Assembly (NCBI GenBank): GCA_013540595.1
Contig: JABXKE010000002.1
Coordinates: forward strand, 558,050 to 622,049
DNA from: Pyrodictium sp.
GTDB lineage: Archaea > Thermoproteota > Thermoprotei_A > Sulfolobales > Pyrodictiaceae
DNA: 64,000 bases
Direction of reading: 5' to 3'
Positions 1 through 8,755 of the stretch are shown piece after piece. Every line of letters begins with the position of its first letter. Position 1 is the stretch's first letter. The notes under the pieces were generated by a model. It did not search any database, was not told the origin of the DNA, and saw only the letters and a list, made by a program, of their open reading frames with translations. The position numbers and the translations under genes are program-made.

Positions 1-66
1 CCTTATCCTATTAAGACAAGTTACTGCAAGAGATGCACATACAAGAACTTGTGTACAATATACCAG

Positions 67-594
67 TTACTCTAGGGTCTCAGAACCTCTGGAAAGATAG
101 TTTAGTAAGCGCTCTAAGTTAATTCCGTACACAATTATTATTAGCCCAAATGTGAACACGTTAACTATAGCATCAATAAACAGTATGCCTGGACGATAAA
201 CACTTCGCAAGGGTTTACACCTACTAAGTAGCACAATCGCATAGTATAGAGCGTAAAGATAGCCCAAGGGAAGTACACCCAGCACAAATGGCGCCAACTG
301 TACTTCGCGAAGCCTGGTATCGCCCTCCTCGCGGCACACAGAATGAGCCCTCTTCGTAAGCCTATAGAGGATATTGAGGCCAACCACTACAACTGGCAGT
401 GTTATAACATACAATACTGCAAATACTATTAATGCGTCCTGAGCAAGTTTAGGCTTTAGGTTAAACATTAGGACAGTGAAGAGTGTTGGTACTGCAGCAT
501 GAACAGATGTTAGCAACACACTGTACTTTGGAACACTTACAGCTAACTCTTGAAGCTTTCTCTTCACTACCTCATCTACATCACTATTATGCAA
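67..594 (-). CDS. Four-helix membrane protein, unknown function
   Basis: This 175-residue protein has about four hydrophobic helices, roughly at residues 25-48, 55-75, 100-122 and 138-160. They are separated by short charged loops, and the N-terminus is soluble and charged. I recognise no family motif. It starts at ATG, with a weak GGGG element about 13 nt upstream. It is followed upstream on its strand by a GC-rich, gene-free stretch and then by the KaiC-like gene, so an operon link is not evident. The clean membrane topology and unbroken frame support a real gene. Its function is unknown. Confidence 0.7.
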   Translation of the reverse strand: MHNSDVDEVVKRKLQELAVSVPKYSVLLTSVHAAVPTLFTVLMFNLKPKLAQDALIVFAVLYVITLPVVVVGLNILYRLTKRAHSVCREEGDTRLREVQLAPFVLGVLPLGYLYALYYAIVLLSRCKPLRSVYRPGILFIDAIVNVFTFGLIIIVYGINLERLLNYLSRGSETLE

Positions 595-631
595 AACACT
601 TATCCCCCATTACGAGTAGGCCGCTATTTAT

Positions 632-722
632 GGCGGCAATGTGGTACGCCTGCGACGAAAGAAGCCGCAGCCCCTAATTTATGGGCTGCGGGATGCTGAT
701 GGAAGAGCCGTGCCGAGCCGCC
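632..722 (-). ncRNA. Candidate structured RNA, GC-rich double hairpin
   Basis: This lies in a gene-free stretch between two minus-strand genes. GGCGGC at 632-637 is complementary to GCCGCC at 717-722 and could close the element. Inside is a perfect 9-bp stem, CCGCAGCCC (665-673) with GGGCTGCGG (683-691). A competing local hairpin uses GCCGC near 620. An AT-rich AATAATAT box (738-745) sits upstream on the minus strand, close to the spacing expected of an archaeal promoter. Stable RNAs stand out by GC content in such genomes. I found no box C/D or H/ACA signature and no RNase P or SRP core motif. The strand is a guess. Confidence 0.35.
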
Positions 723-796
723 AAAAATAAGCTGTGCATATTATTCTTGTAGGCTTTGCTTTGACAAGCGTTGTTGCTACCTTATTGTCTAGGACT

Positions 797-1561
797 CTAG
801 ATGGATTCTTCTTTAATGCTCCACCTTGTAACCCTAAGGACTTTATCATGGTATATTACTATGCCCTTGTCTGTTATGTCGAATGGATGCCTTCTCATGC
901 TGTGCCTTGTTCCTCTCATCTTCCATATTATTAGGCTTCTCTTGAGTTCTCCATCTATCTCGTCAAGGTCTAGTCTTATAATACCGTCAGCTGCGTGCTC
1001 TACGCCAGGCCCTCCAAATCCTCTTTCTGTAACAGATACTTGGCTTACTAAGAAGCTTGTTGTACCAAGACCGCTTAGTACCCTCTTCAGCATCATTACA
1101 ACACTTCTTGCGACACTAGGCTTAGTTAAGTATAGTGTCGAGACAGAGTCTATTACTACCCTTTGTGCACCCGTGTCGCGGATAGCTTCTTTGAGAACAT
1201 CTATGAGTAATCCTACATCTGTTGGGTCTCTTACGACGTACCTTTCCCGCTTCGCTGCTTCACCTATGCCTCCTGTGAAGGCGTCAACAATAGCAAAGAC
1301 ACTCTCTCTCTCGTATGGTTTTACATCCCAGCCAAATTGCGCCATATTTATCCTAACTTGTACTGGGTGCTCCTCAAGCGCCACATAGATTCCTGGCTCA
1401 CCCATTTGTAGGCCATTCCAGAGGTATTGTTGGCTCATAATGGTCTTGCCTGTGCCAGGACCGCCGCTTAGTAGGACGACATTCCTCCTTGGTATACCGC
1501 CATTTAGTATTTCGTCAAATCCGGGTATGCCGGTTTTAACCCTCTCAACTTGGAAGGGCAT
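797..1561 (-). CDS. KaiC-like RecA-superfamily ATPase
   Basis: This is a single-domain KaiC-family ATPase of 254 residues. The N-terminus has the family signature [15 protein letters not shown], followed by Walker A GGPGTGKT (residues 33-40) and a Walker B strand, VVIDSVSTL, near residue 142. A catalytic-glutamate position follows Walker A, in the VALEEHP segment. Archaeal single-domain KaiC proteins are ATP-dependent regulators with poorly known partners. I prefer the ATG at 1561 to the two tandem GTG codons upstream, because GTGAGG six nt before it makes a good ribosome-binding site. No kinase partner is adjacent, so the regulated process cannot be read from context. Confidence 0.88.
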   Translation of the reverse strand: MPFQVERVKTGIPGFDEILNGGIPRRNVVLLSGGPGTGKTIMSQQYLWNGLQMGEPGIYVALEEHPVQVRINMAQFGWDVKPYERESVFAIVDAFTGGIGEAAKRERYVVRDPTDVGLLIDVLKEAIRDTGAQRVVIDSVSTLYLTKPSVARSVVMMLKRVLSGLGTTSFLVSQVSVTERGFGGPGVEHAADGIIRLDLDEIDGELKRSLIIWKMRGTRHSMRRHPFDITDKGIVIYHDKVLRVTRWSIKEESI

Positions 1562-1697
1562 ACTCAGCCTCACCACTATAGTAGATTATAGTGTAGACTG
1601 CACTACTTAATACTTACATTTGTGCCTTAGTAGCACATATTATGTCTTCTATCACAATCTCTTTTAGCTGGAGACATGTAGCCTTTCAGTTGGTGGT

Positions 1698-2210
1698 GTG
1701 TTAACATTGTCCTCTAGCATTAGAGAGAAGATCGTAGGCTGGCTTACGTCTGCTGGGTATATCGTGGCTCCCTTGCAGACGAGATTGCCGCCAGCGGCCG
1801 AGTGGGGAGTAGCAGCTATGACGCCGCCACCAGTACAAGTAAAGCTTAGAGTTCTGGGCCTCAAGGGGGACCTCGTAGTCTTAGGGCTTGGTGTAAACTT
1901 TTCTGACACGCATAAACAACTAATCAGTAATCTCCCCTTAAACAAGCGTGTTGAATTCACATCTGAACTTGTGGGCAAGCTGCTCGCCATATGCCCCTAT
2001 TGTAGGCTTGCTGTCCAGGGTGGGCTCCAGAATCCTACAGCAATAGCTGCTGAGATCCTGTACTATGCTGATTCTATTGAGAAGCAAAGACTCATTGATG
2101 ATGCCGCACGACTCGTAAACATTTTCATGCTAATAAACGCTGAGCTTTGGAGGCGCTTCCCTGAACATCACGTAAGAGAGAAGCCAAGTGAAGCGACAAG
2201 CTTCATGTAG
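1698..2210 (+). CDS. DUF2299-like conserved archaeal protein
   Basis: This 170-residue soluble protein resembles the archaeal DUF2299 family, which has an alpha/beta fold and no established activity. A PPPVQVKL strand is followed by VVLGLGVNFSD, and a CPYC pair occurs near residue 95. The family name comes from memory of its overall pattern, not from a search. The start is GTG, lying inside a GGTGGTGTG run, with no better alternative nearby. It points the same way as the antiporter gene 90 bp downstream and may share its transcript. The charged C-terminal tail looks disordered. Confidence 0.7.
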   Translation: MLTLSSSIREKIVGWLTSAGYIVAPLQTRLPPAAEWGVAAMTPPPVQVKLRVLGLKGDLVVLGLGVNFSDTHKQLISNLPLNKRVEFTSELVGKLLAICPYCRLAVQGGLQNPTAIAAEILYYADSIEKQRLIDDAARLVNIFMLINAELWRRFPEHHVREKPSEATSFM

Positions 2211-2299
2211 CGGCTTACCTACAGCTAGGCTGCTTTATAATAGCTATTTCTATCCTTCTAGCCGTAATAGGTCTGTATGCTAAGCGTGGAGGTGTCTAC

Positions 2300-3814
2300 T
2301 TGGCAGCCAATGTTGAAGTGGCAGTGTTAATAGGGCTACTACTCTTTATAGCAAAGCTTGGCGAGGAAATAGCTGAAAGACTTGGATTCCCAGGATTTAG
2401 TGGCAGCATAATATCTGGAATATTGTTAAGTGGCGCCGTTCTAGGATTCATTAAGCCTGAAGCCCTGGAGCCTGCTTCACTTCTCCTTGTCATAGGTATC
2501 AACTTCACATTATTTCTCGCAGGGGTAGAAGAGTTGTCGAACCCATCAATTCTAAGGCCATCGCTCAGCGAAATTTTGCTGTCTATCGCTATACTCTCAT
2601 TGCCGTCGCTTGCAATAGCATTGTTTGCTATTGAAATGCTTGGCTTAGAACTTCAAGCCAGCCTGGGCCTTGGCACAGTGATAGCATTAGTGAGTGCTGG
2701 GCCTCTTATGAAGCTACTGCTTGCTAAGGGTAGTCTAGAGAATAGCGACCTAGGCCTCATGCGCATTGGACTTCTGGCTGAGGTGATGGGCCTCATAGTG
2801 TTCAACGTGCTAATACAAGGCTTTAGCTTCTTGAGGCTCCTAGAGACGGTAGTCTTTGTCGGGATTGTATTCCTTGTTGGAAGACGCATGTTCGATGACT
2901 TCTTATTATTCATAGAGAGACATATTCACGTTAAAGAAGCCCCGTTCGCCTTCATAATAGCACTTGTAGTCATGACAGGCTACATAGCCGAACTAATAGG
3001 CTTCAATGCTGCTGTAACAGCATTATTACTTGGCGCGTTCTTGTCTGAATACATGCAGATAAGACCTTTGTACTTAGAGCGTGTACGCGCCTTCACTTAT
3101 GGCTTCTTAGAGCCCCTATTCTTCATAGGCATAGGCATATACGCTGCACGATTCAGAGCACGTGACGCGTTATTTGCACTTGTATTCTTCGTAGTGCCTA
3201 GCTCTCTAAAAGTTGTGCTTGCTACAAGTTATGGGTTCAAGTTAAGAGAGAGTATTGCTTTTCTTGCAAAGGGAGGAGTTGACGTCGCCCTTCTCCTGGC
3301 ACTTCTCCAAGGTGGCCTAATAGGATATGATGTCTACACTTCAGCCCTACTAGCTATACTAGCATCCGTAATTACAGCTTCACTAGCTTACCGCGTAAAG
3401 GAGAGGAGTAGAGACATACCACGCCAGAGACTAGTTGATCTACGACCTGAACTCATAATCATAGATGAGAATGAGTCAGCAGAGTATGCTGCTCGTCTTG
3501 TGGCTGAGAAGGGTGCTGCAGTTGTCGTTGATAGGTTTATGAGGCCAGTCGGCTACATAGTCGCTGAAGACTTTGCAACTGTTAATCCGCGAATGCTCAG
3601 AAGAATACCCGTAAAATTATTCATGAGAACTGAGGTCCCTGTAGTATCCAGCGATACCACCATCTCTGAGATACTCGCAGATCCCCCACTACTACATGAA
3701 CCGATAATAGCCATAGTAAATCATAAAGGAGAAGTTGTTGGCACAATAACGCCAAGAAAACTCCTAGCACTCCTCCTTTCAAGACGCGAAGAACACGTAA
3801 AACGTGGGAAATAG
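2300..3814 (+). CDS. CPA2-type Na+(K+)/H+ antiporter with C-terminal CBS pair
   Basis: This 504-residue protein is probably a cation/proton exchanger of the Kef/NapA (CPA2) type. Residues about 1-375 form some twelve membrane helices, with the conserved early segment GEEIAERLGFPGFSGSIISG and the LIGFNAAVTALLLGAFLS helix. Residues about 395-495 form two CBS motifs, ending in VVGTITPRKLLALL. CBS pairs usually bind adenine nucleotides and gate transport by energy state. That is family knowledge and has not been shown for this protein. The start is TTG at 2300, supported by GGAGGTG six nt upstream. Its likely role is pH and ion homeostasis at the cytoplasmic membrane. Confidence 0.88.
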   Translation: MAANVEVAVLIGLLLFIAKLGEEIAERLGFPGFSGSIISGILLSGAVLGFIKPEALEPASLLLVIGINFTLFLAGVEELSNPSILRPSLSEILLSIAILSLPSLAIALFAIEMLGLELQASLGLGTVIALVSAGPLMKLLLAKGSLENSDLGLMRIGLLAEVMGLIVFNVLIQGFSFLRLLETVVFVGIVFLVGRRMFDDFLLFIERHIHVKEAPFAFIIALVVMTGYIAELIGFNAAVTALLLGAFLSEYMQIRPLYLERVRAFTYGFLEPLFFIGIGIYAARFRARDALFALVFFVVPSSLKVVLATSYGFKLRESIAFLAKGGVDVALLLALLQGGLIGYDVYTSALLAILASVITASLAYRVKERSRDIPRQRLVDLRPELIIIDENESAEYAARLVAEKGAAVVVDRFMRPVGYIVAEDFATVNPRMLRRIPVKLFMRTEVPVVSSDTTISEILADPPLLHEPIIAIVNHKGEVVGTITPRKLLALLLSRREEHVKRGK

Positions 3815-4230
3815 CCGCTAAAACCTTACAGAGAAATCTCAAGGGCTCTGTAGCGCCGGCCCCCGCTCATTAGCCCCCAATAACGGGGGCCATCGCGCGG
3901 TGGGGGTCTCTCATTCTTTCGTGGGGATTCCTCGTCATAGCCCACTATCACAGTTTACCTCTAGCCATGTTTTTAATACTATTGTACACACACCCGAGAA
4001 TAGGCTGTGAGGTCGTACTGTGGATGAGGGCTCGGCGAAACTCTGAACATTCACTGCCCACAGTATTGTGGGCTCATACTTGCCGGGTAGTCCTCATAGC
4101 CCCCTCCTCTAGAGATGTTTCATCTAGGTATTATGTTATGATGAGTATATTGTATTGCATATAAAGCTAAAATTTGTTGTATATCGACCTAGGGCATGGA
4201 CTGTTTCTACCCGTAAGACTATTAAGACCA
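3815..4230. other. 416-bp gene-free stretch between convergent genes
   Basis: This is the space between the convergent antiporter and DNA ligase genes. I see no credible coding frame; the 65-codon plus-strand frame at 3967-4164 has no ribosome-binding site and an atypical composition. The left part (3844-3945) is strikingly GC-rich and structured and is listed separately. The right part (about 3960-4230) is ordinary AT-rich sequence with no recognisable element. Confidence 0.6.
3844..3945 (-). ncRNA. Candidate structured RNA with mutually exclusive hairpins
   Basis: On the plus strand, GGCCCCCG (from 3858) pairs with CGGGGGCC downstream. A second C-run, GCCCCC, lies in the loop between them, so the same G-run can pair with either partner. 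AGGGCT at the left edge and AGCCCA at the right edge could close the whole element. On the minus strand, a TATTAAAAAC box lies near 3973, about 25-30 nt ahead of the right edge. This suggests transcription leftward from about 3945. No C/D, H/ACA, RNase P or SRP signature was recognised, and the strand is inferred. Confidence 0.35.
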
Positions 4231-6051
4231 TCATGTTGTTTCTTCAAGTTTCCTAAGCTGTCTCAAGTACATTTCGTAGAGTTCTTTTGTTGTTGTTGCG
4301 TCTTCGGGGGATTTGTCTGGGCGCCAGCGTATGAATCGTGGGAATCGTATTGAGATGCCAGCGCCACTCTTAGCCCATCCATAGCAGCATGTGTGTATAG
4401 GGCTTAGAGTGAGTTCAGCACCGATAATTTCTGCTACTAGTGCTGGCTCCACCCATACGTCTGGCTTCATAGCGCTATCGACGCGTGGAGGCTTAGTGTC
4501 TCGGATGTATGGTGCCAGCATCTCTGGTAGCTTCTCTAAGTCTTCATCAGTAAAGCCACTTCCTACTTTGCACACGCTCTTAAACGTGTCTGATTCAGGA
4601 TCGTACGCAGCCATGAGTAATGTGCCGAACTTTCCTCCTCTTCGTCCTTTCCCGTAGAATGCGCCAATAACAACGAGGTCAACGGTATCAGCCATTTCTG
4701 ACTTGTAATCACGCTTATACTTTATCCATAGCCAACCACGAGCGCCTGCCTGGTAAATGCTCTTGTCGTGGATAGCTTTAGCCATTATTCCTTCTGCTCC
4801 ATCCTCTATTGCTTGCAGGAAGAACTTCTCTAGAGCTTCAGCGTCACTGACTATAGTCCCTTTAGCTAATTGCCACGTGTCATTCTCATTAACTATAGAA
4901 GCAAGTTTTTCTCTGCGATAGGGTAGAGGCTTTAGTGTTAAGTCTTCACCATTGACGTACACCGTATCGAATAAGTAGACTGCAACCGGTATCTCTTCCA
5001 TTGCTACATGCACGTCGTGTTTCCTCCTGCGCCGCATCAAGACCTGGAATGGTCTGAGCTCACCTGTCTCAGGGTCTATGGCTACTATTTCACCCTCTAT
5101 TATGGCTTCTTCAGCCTTAATGTTTTCAAGAGCCATCTTGACTACATCGGGATACATGTGTGTAATGTTCTCTAGTCTCCTCGAGAATATCCATATTTTG
5201 TCTCCCTTCTTGTGTATTTGGGCTCTTTCACCGTCATACTTGTATTCTACAAGGGCCCTCCCTCCAAGCTTCTTCAGTATTTCTAATGGATCGCTCAGCC
5301 TCTCGGCTAGCATAGGCCGTATGGGTATTCCCACTTCTGGCTTGATATTCTTCAGAGCTTCTACTCCTTGTGTGGTCACAATTTTTGCTATCATGCCCAG
5401 GTCTGCACGTAGGTTGTAGGCTCTCTCTATAATGCTTCTCATGGCTGCACTCCCAGCATAGACTACTGCTAGGGCTTCCATTATCGTGGCATCGCCCACG
5501 CCTAAGCGCAATCGCCCCTCAACAAATCTCGCAATGTACTTTGCCTCCTTAGGCGAGGCCTCAGCTAGCAGACCTGCGAGAAGCTTGAGTTTTATATCAC
5601 GACTCCCTTCACCTTGAGCCACAGCTATCTTTGCAAGAGTCTCATAAACCTTCTCAACAGTAAGTGTGCTCTCTCCCGCTGACCCGGGCTTAGCCATAAA
5701 AGCTAAGAGGCCTGGCGCACGGCCCCCAGTCTTCTTCAATTGCTCATTCTTCACCATCTCAATAGCCTTCCCTATATCACCAACTCTCTTAGCAAGACGC
5801 TCAAGCTGATGTTCAGAAATGTGGAGAGCTATTGATGCCGCCTTGACTAGTAGTTTCTCGCCAACACCCAGCTCTGGTAAGCCCTTCCAGTCTGGCCACA
5901 GCTTACCCTGAAGAATATATACAACCTTGTCTACTACCTCTGCAGGCGTCTTCTTGAATAACTCGACAAGATACAGTAGCATCTGTGTCCGTGCTGTAAC
6001 ACGCTCAAGTTTCTCAAATGTCTCAGCTATAACTGAGAAAGGCATAGGCAA
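4231..6051 (-). CDS. lig: ATP-dependent DNA ligase
   Basis: This replicative and repair ligase seals nicks and joins Okazaki fragments through an adenylated-lysine intermediate. The protein has 606 residues, the usual length for archaeal and eukaryotic ligase I-type enzymes. An N-terminal DNA-binding domain covers about 1-230. The adenylation motif KYDGER has its catalytic Lys at 271. The later nucleotidyltransferase motifs EGEIVAID and GAEGIMAK are visible, followed by the WIKYKRDY segment and a C-terminal OB fold. It is monocistronic and convergent with the antiporter gene. The start is the first of two close in-frame ATGs at the N-terminus (MPMPF), with little to separate them. Confidence 0.97.
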   Translation of the reverse strand: MPMPFSVIAETFEKLERVTARTQMLLYLVELFKKTPAEVVDKVVYILQGKLWPDWKGLPELGVGEKLLVKAASIALHISEHQLERLAKRVGDIGKAIEMVKNEQLKKTGGRAPGLLAFMAKPGSAGESTLTVEKVYETLAKIAVAQGEGSRDIKLKLLAGLLAEASPKEAKYIARFVEGRLRLGVGDATIMEALAVVYAGSAAMRSIIERAYNLRADLGMIAKIVTTQGVEALKNIKPEVGIPIRPMLAERLSDPLEILKKLGGRALVEYKYDGERAQIHKKGDKIWIFSRRLENITHMYPDVVKMALENIKAEEAIIEGEIVAIDPETGELRPFQVLMRRRRKHDVHVAMEEIPVAVYLFDTVYVNGEDLTLKPLPYRREKLASIVNENDTWQLAKGTIVSDAEALEKFFLQAIEDGAEGIMAKAIHDKSIYQAGARGWLWIKYKRDYKSEMADTVDLVVIGAFYGKGRRGGKFGTLLMAAYDPESDTFKSVCKVGSGFTDEDLEKLPEMLAPYIRDTKPPRVDSAMKPDVWVEPALVAEIIGAELTLSPIHTCCYGWAKSGAGISIRFPRFIRWRPDKSPEDATTTKELYEMYLRQLRKLEETT

Positions 6052-6147
6052 GACTCTACTCTCCCTACACGTAACTTACTCTACAACATCCCTCTATTAG
6101 GCCTGTGGCCTTAAACGTTGCAAAGAGGAGGCAGAAGTTTGGAAATA

Positions 6148-6651
6148 CTATAGGAGCCCCCTACTCTCATAGACTCTTCTAATGATCTCTGGGGCTTTTA
6201 GTGGATTCTCGTCGGGATCTCTACCCTCTATAAGTTTCACAACTGCTTTATACACTTCATAGACGCTATCCCTGTCGGGGAACTCACTAATACTACAATA
6301 GTATAGGCGTACATCACTAGCCTCAATACGCCTATCTGCAGCTTTTACCACGACTAGTTCTGCCCACTCAGCCTTTCTGTCCTGGAGTCTTGGGGCGATC
6401 TCTACTGGTATAGTGTAGTACACTATATGTATGTCATTGTCTTCAACTTTTGAGACGACGTTAAAACCTATCTCGTCTGGGCTACTATACATTCTGTGGA
6501 CGTCTATGGAGAAGAGCATACAACCATTATTATCGGGGACAACTATGACTCTTCGAAACTCTTCGAACCAGTATTCCCTAACGTTCAGAGGGGCCTCAAC
6601 AACATCAGGCTCCTTAGCAACTCTTATTCTTCGAGGCGTGTTGCTAACCAA
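6148..6651 (-). CDS. Conserved hypothetical protein (167 aa)
   Basis: This is a soluble acidic protein with alternating strands and a helical, charged C-terminus (KAPEIIRRVYESRG). I do not recognise the family. The start appears to be TTG at 6651, without a clear ribosome-binding site, so the first ten residues are uncertain. It lies upstream of the ligase on the same strand, with a 96-bp gap, and downstream of the small zinc-ribbon gene. All three could be cotranscribed. Reading-frame length and codon choice match the neighbours, which is the main reason for calling it real. Confidence 0.65.
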   Translation of the reverse strand: MVSNTPRRIRVAKEPDVVEAPLNVREYWFEEFRRVIVVPDNNGCMLFSIDVHRMYSSPDEIGFNVVSKVEDNDIHIVYYTIPVEIAPRLQDRKAEWAELVVVKAADRRIEASDVRLYYCSISEFPDRDSVYEVYKAVVKLIEGRDPDENPLKAPEIIRRVYESRGLL

Positions 6652-6803
6652 AAATATCCACCCTTAACGGTAATCGCTAGTATTGTAGCTATTGAAAACT
6701 ATGTATGCAGTGGTTGCCATAATTTGCTCGTAAAGCCTCTGAAAAGAATGTAGTTATCCCGCTTGCTGCTGGAACAACCTTAATCTGGTTAAGCTGTCTG
6801 GCT

Positions 6804-7052
6804 TCACCGCCGTCTCTGTTCGACAACCCAGGGAGTCATGAGTTCTAGCTCACGGCCACAGAATGGGCACTTGTAGTGTAATCGGCGCGCGTCAGCTGTA
6901 CAGAAATATGCATCGTACTTATCCTTACAGTTCTGGCATACATAGACTATATCCATCGTTGTGTCCAGCTTTGTTGCACAAATACGACACTTTCTACTAA
7001 CCCAGCCCTTATGCCCTACAGCATTGATGCCCTTAAGGCCTGACGTTGACAC
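6804..7052 (-). CDS. Small double zinc-ribbon protein
   Basis: This is an 82-residue protein with CRIC, CQNC, a further lone Cys (YFCTAD) and CPFC. Two CxxC pairs bracket a beta-ribbon core, and a third pair follows, so one or two structural zinc sites are likely. Small proteins of this kind are often nucleic-acid or protein adaptors; the role here is unknown. The GTG start at 7052 is well supported by GGGGTGAGG six nt upstream. It heads a possible unit with the unknown gene at 6148 and the ligase. Confidence 0.75.
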   Translation of the reverse strand: MSTSGLKGINAVGHKGWVSRKCRICATKLDTTMDIVYVCQNCKDKYDAYFCTADARRLHYKCPFCGRELELMTPWVVEQRRR

Positions 7053-7126
7053 TTAACCTCACCCCGAAGCTAAGTGGCGTCCACGCCGCTTAAATTAATT
7101 AATCACACAGCATAAGCTATAAAGCC

Positions 7127-7222
7127 ATGCAGATAGTAGATGCAAGAATAGAGCCGGTGAGGATAGCGCTCTTCGCCGACAAACACCCTCTTTCATCCAT
7201 GGGGATAGGCTGGGATTACTGA
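7127..7222 (+). CDS. Possible 31-codon small protein or gene remnant
   Basis: An ATG-TGA frame encodes 31 residues (MQIVDARIEPVRIALF and onward) with codon choice like the neighbours. It follows a TTAAATTA box by about 38 nt, so it could be translated from a near-leaderless mRNA. The peptide does not match a family I know. Its N-terminus vaguely recalls enolase-superfamily beginnings, so it could be a decayed remnant. The same segment also carries box C/D-like features (7151-7227), and the two readings compete. It lies alone between two minus-strand genes. Confidence 0.3.
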   Translation: MQIVDARIEPVRIALFADKHPLSSMGIGWDY

Positions 7223-7231
7223 GGCTCGTAC

Positions 7232-7897
7232 CTAGACCTTGTAGAGTCTTATACGCACTACCCACCCATCCTTGTCTACTTCAATCAAGCTATACCGCCC
7301 AGATGCTAGAGGGCCTGGATTAACGCTCGGCACACCTTCCACCGAAGATGTACCCCAGGACTCGTGTATGTGGCCAGTGGCTAGTAGCAACGGCTTATAC
7401 TCTGCTAAGATTTCACGTAGTACCTTGCTACCAACATATGCTCCTCCTCTTATCCTATCTAGCCCACTCATATAGGGTGGGGTATGTGATACTATGACTA
7501 GTCTATCACTATTAGATTTTCTTTCGTGATTCTTAAGACTTTGATGTAGCATCCTCCTCAACTCTTCTTCGCTATACTCTATAGGCGTATTGAAGGGCGT
7601 GTAGAGCGAACCTCCTACACCAACAAAGAAGAACTCATCAACACGTACGAGCTTTCCATGAATATTTATGCCAACTCTCTCTAGCTCCAATAGTCTGGGG
7701 TCATCAGTATTCCCAGGCACCCATACAACGTTGCTAGTCTGCCTTGTGAACTCGTCAAGAATACTAATGGCCTTATCCATATTACCGTCTGCTAAGTCGC
7801 CAACAATGACAGCTATGTCAAACTCTACGCCTCTAAGCGCTCTCACATTAGAAATAGCGCCATGTATATCAGATACAACTAACATTTTATACCACAT
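7232..7897 (-). CDS. Calcineurin-like metallophosphoesterase
   Basis: This 221-residue member of the binuclear metal phosphoesterase family shows the full motif series: SDIHG near the N-terminus, GDLADG, GNTDD, SHTPPY and GHIHES. These supply the two-metal ligands and the phosphate-orienting residues. It is close to the small archaeal/bacterial YfcE-like group that hydrolyses phosphodiesters or phosphomonoesters; the substrate cannot be deduced. Two ATGs (7897 and 7885) compete as start, with a GGTGAGG site immediately upstream of the first. It appears monocistronic. Confidence 0.9.
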   Translation of the reverse strand: MWYKMLVVSDIHGAISNVRALRGVEFDIAVIVGDLADGNMDKAISILDEFTRQTSNVVWVPGNTDDPRLLELERVGINIHGKLVRVDEFFFVGVGGSLYTPFNTPIEYSEEELRRMLHQSLKNHERKSNSDRLVIVSHTPPYMSGLDRIRGGAYVGSKVLREILAEYKPLLLATGHIHESWGTSSVEGVPSVNPGPLASGRYSLIEVDKDGWVVRIRLYKV

Positions 7898-8158
7898 TCC
7901 TCACCACCCTACACCCACTCTTGGCCCTATAAATAGCATGGTAAGAGCATCCAGGGAACAGTTTAAGGCTTTCCTACATACTCAAGTTCAACATAGTTTT
8001 CAGCTATTAACTACTACTTTCATAACAACGTTATAGTTTTTAATTCGCTACAAACGCTGATAACAGCCCGGATACATTTAACTAGGCCAAACCCTATGGC
8101 ACATAGTGTTAAGCTAGTGGTGGAACATCTTAGATGCAGTGTAGAGGACTGATATGCT

Positions 8159-8725
8159 ATGGCGTGGAGGACAATAATGGAGTCCATAATATTAACCAGC
8201 CTCAAAGAAGTTGAGTCGTGCATAGACGAGAAGAACCCCGGTACTTGTGCCACAAGGCTTCTCGCCTCGGTAGACGCCATCTATACTCCACTTAAACCCA
8301 TAAATTCTGGGCTAGGTGAAGTACGTAGGATATCTAGCTTACTTGCAGGAATACTCGCCAACACCTTCATAGAGCTGGCTAGGAAGAAGTTCGGAGATGA
8401 AGCCGAGGAATTTTTGCGTGCAACAATGGAGGAGCTAGGCAAAACAATTGAAGACACCGTTGACTATGTTAGGTCTATCCTGGAGAAGGCTAACATACAG
8501 TTCTTTGAGCCTGCCATGTCGAGAGAGGCGCGTGAATCTCTGTATAACGACATAAAGGAATATGTTGAGCCTCCCAAACCATCGATATCAAGGAGGAGAC
8601 GCTTACCACCACGTCGCCCAGACCCGCGCCAGAGGCTCTTCAGGCTATTAAAGGAATTGGGCCGTAGAGATCCATTCATATCAAAGTTCATAGACATGGA
8701 GCTTAGGAAGATAGGAGTATTATAA
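8159..8725 (+). CDS. Conserved hypothetical helical protein (188 aa)
   Basis: This is a mostly alpha-helical, soluble protein. A region rich in Arg and Pro (about 143-160) separates a helical N-terminal body from a short basic C-terminal helix. No motif is recognised. The polybasic linker suggests nucleic-acid or ribosome contact, but this is only an inference. A second ATG at 8177 follows GGAGG but is too close to it, so the longer form is kept. It is convergent with the THUMP-SPOUT gene and divergent from the phosphoesterase, with a 261-bp upstream gap in which I see no further gene. Confidence 0.65.
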   Translation: MAWRTIMESIILTSLKEVESCIDEKNPGTCATRLLASVDAIYTPLKPINSGLGEVRRISSLLAGILANTFIELARKKFGDEAEEFLRATMEELGKTIEDTVDYVRSILEKANIQFFEPAMSREARESLYNDIKEYVEPPKPSISRRRRLPPRRPDPRQRLFRLLKELGRRDPFISKFIDMELRKIGVL

Positions 8726-8755
8726 AAACTCGTTAAATCCCGATGGAATCCTCTT

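Noticed and set aside
801-1388. A 195-codon plus-strand frame opposite the KaiC-like gene
   Set aside because: It is the antisense shadow of a gene with clear Walker motifs. Composition is Ser/Leu/Thr-rich nonsense with no ribosome-binding site.
3967-4164. A 65-codon plus-strand frame in the antiporter-ligase gap
   Set aside because: No ribosome-binding site, atypical residues (many Cys, Arg and Ser) and no family resemblance.
7668-8036. A 122-codon plus-strand frame starting inside the phosphoesterase gene
   Set aside because: It is antisense to a gene with complete catalytic motifs and low-complexity in translation.
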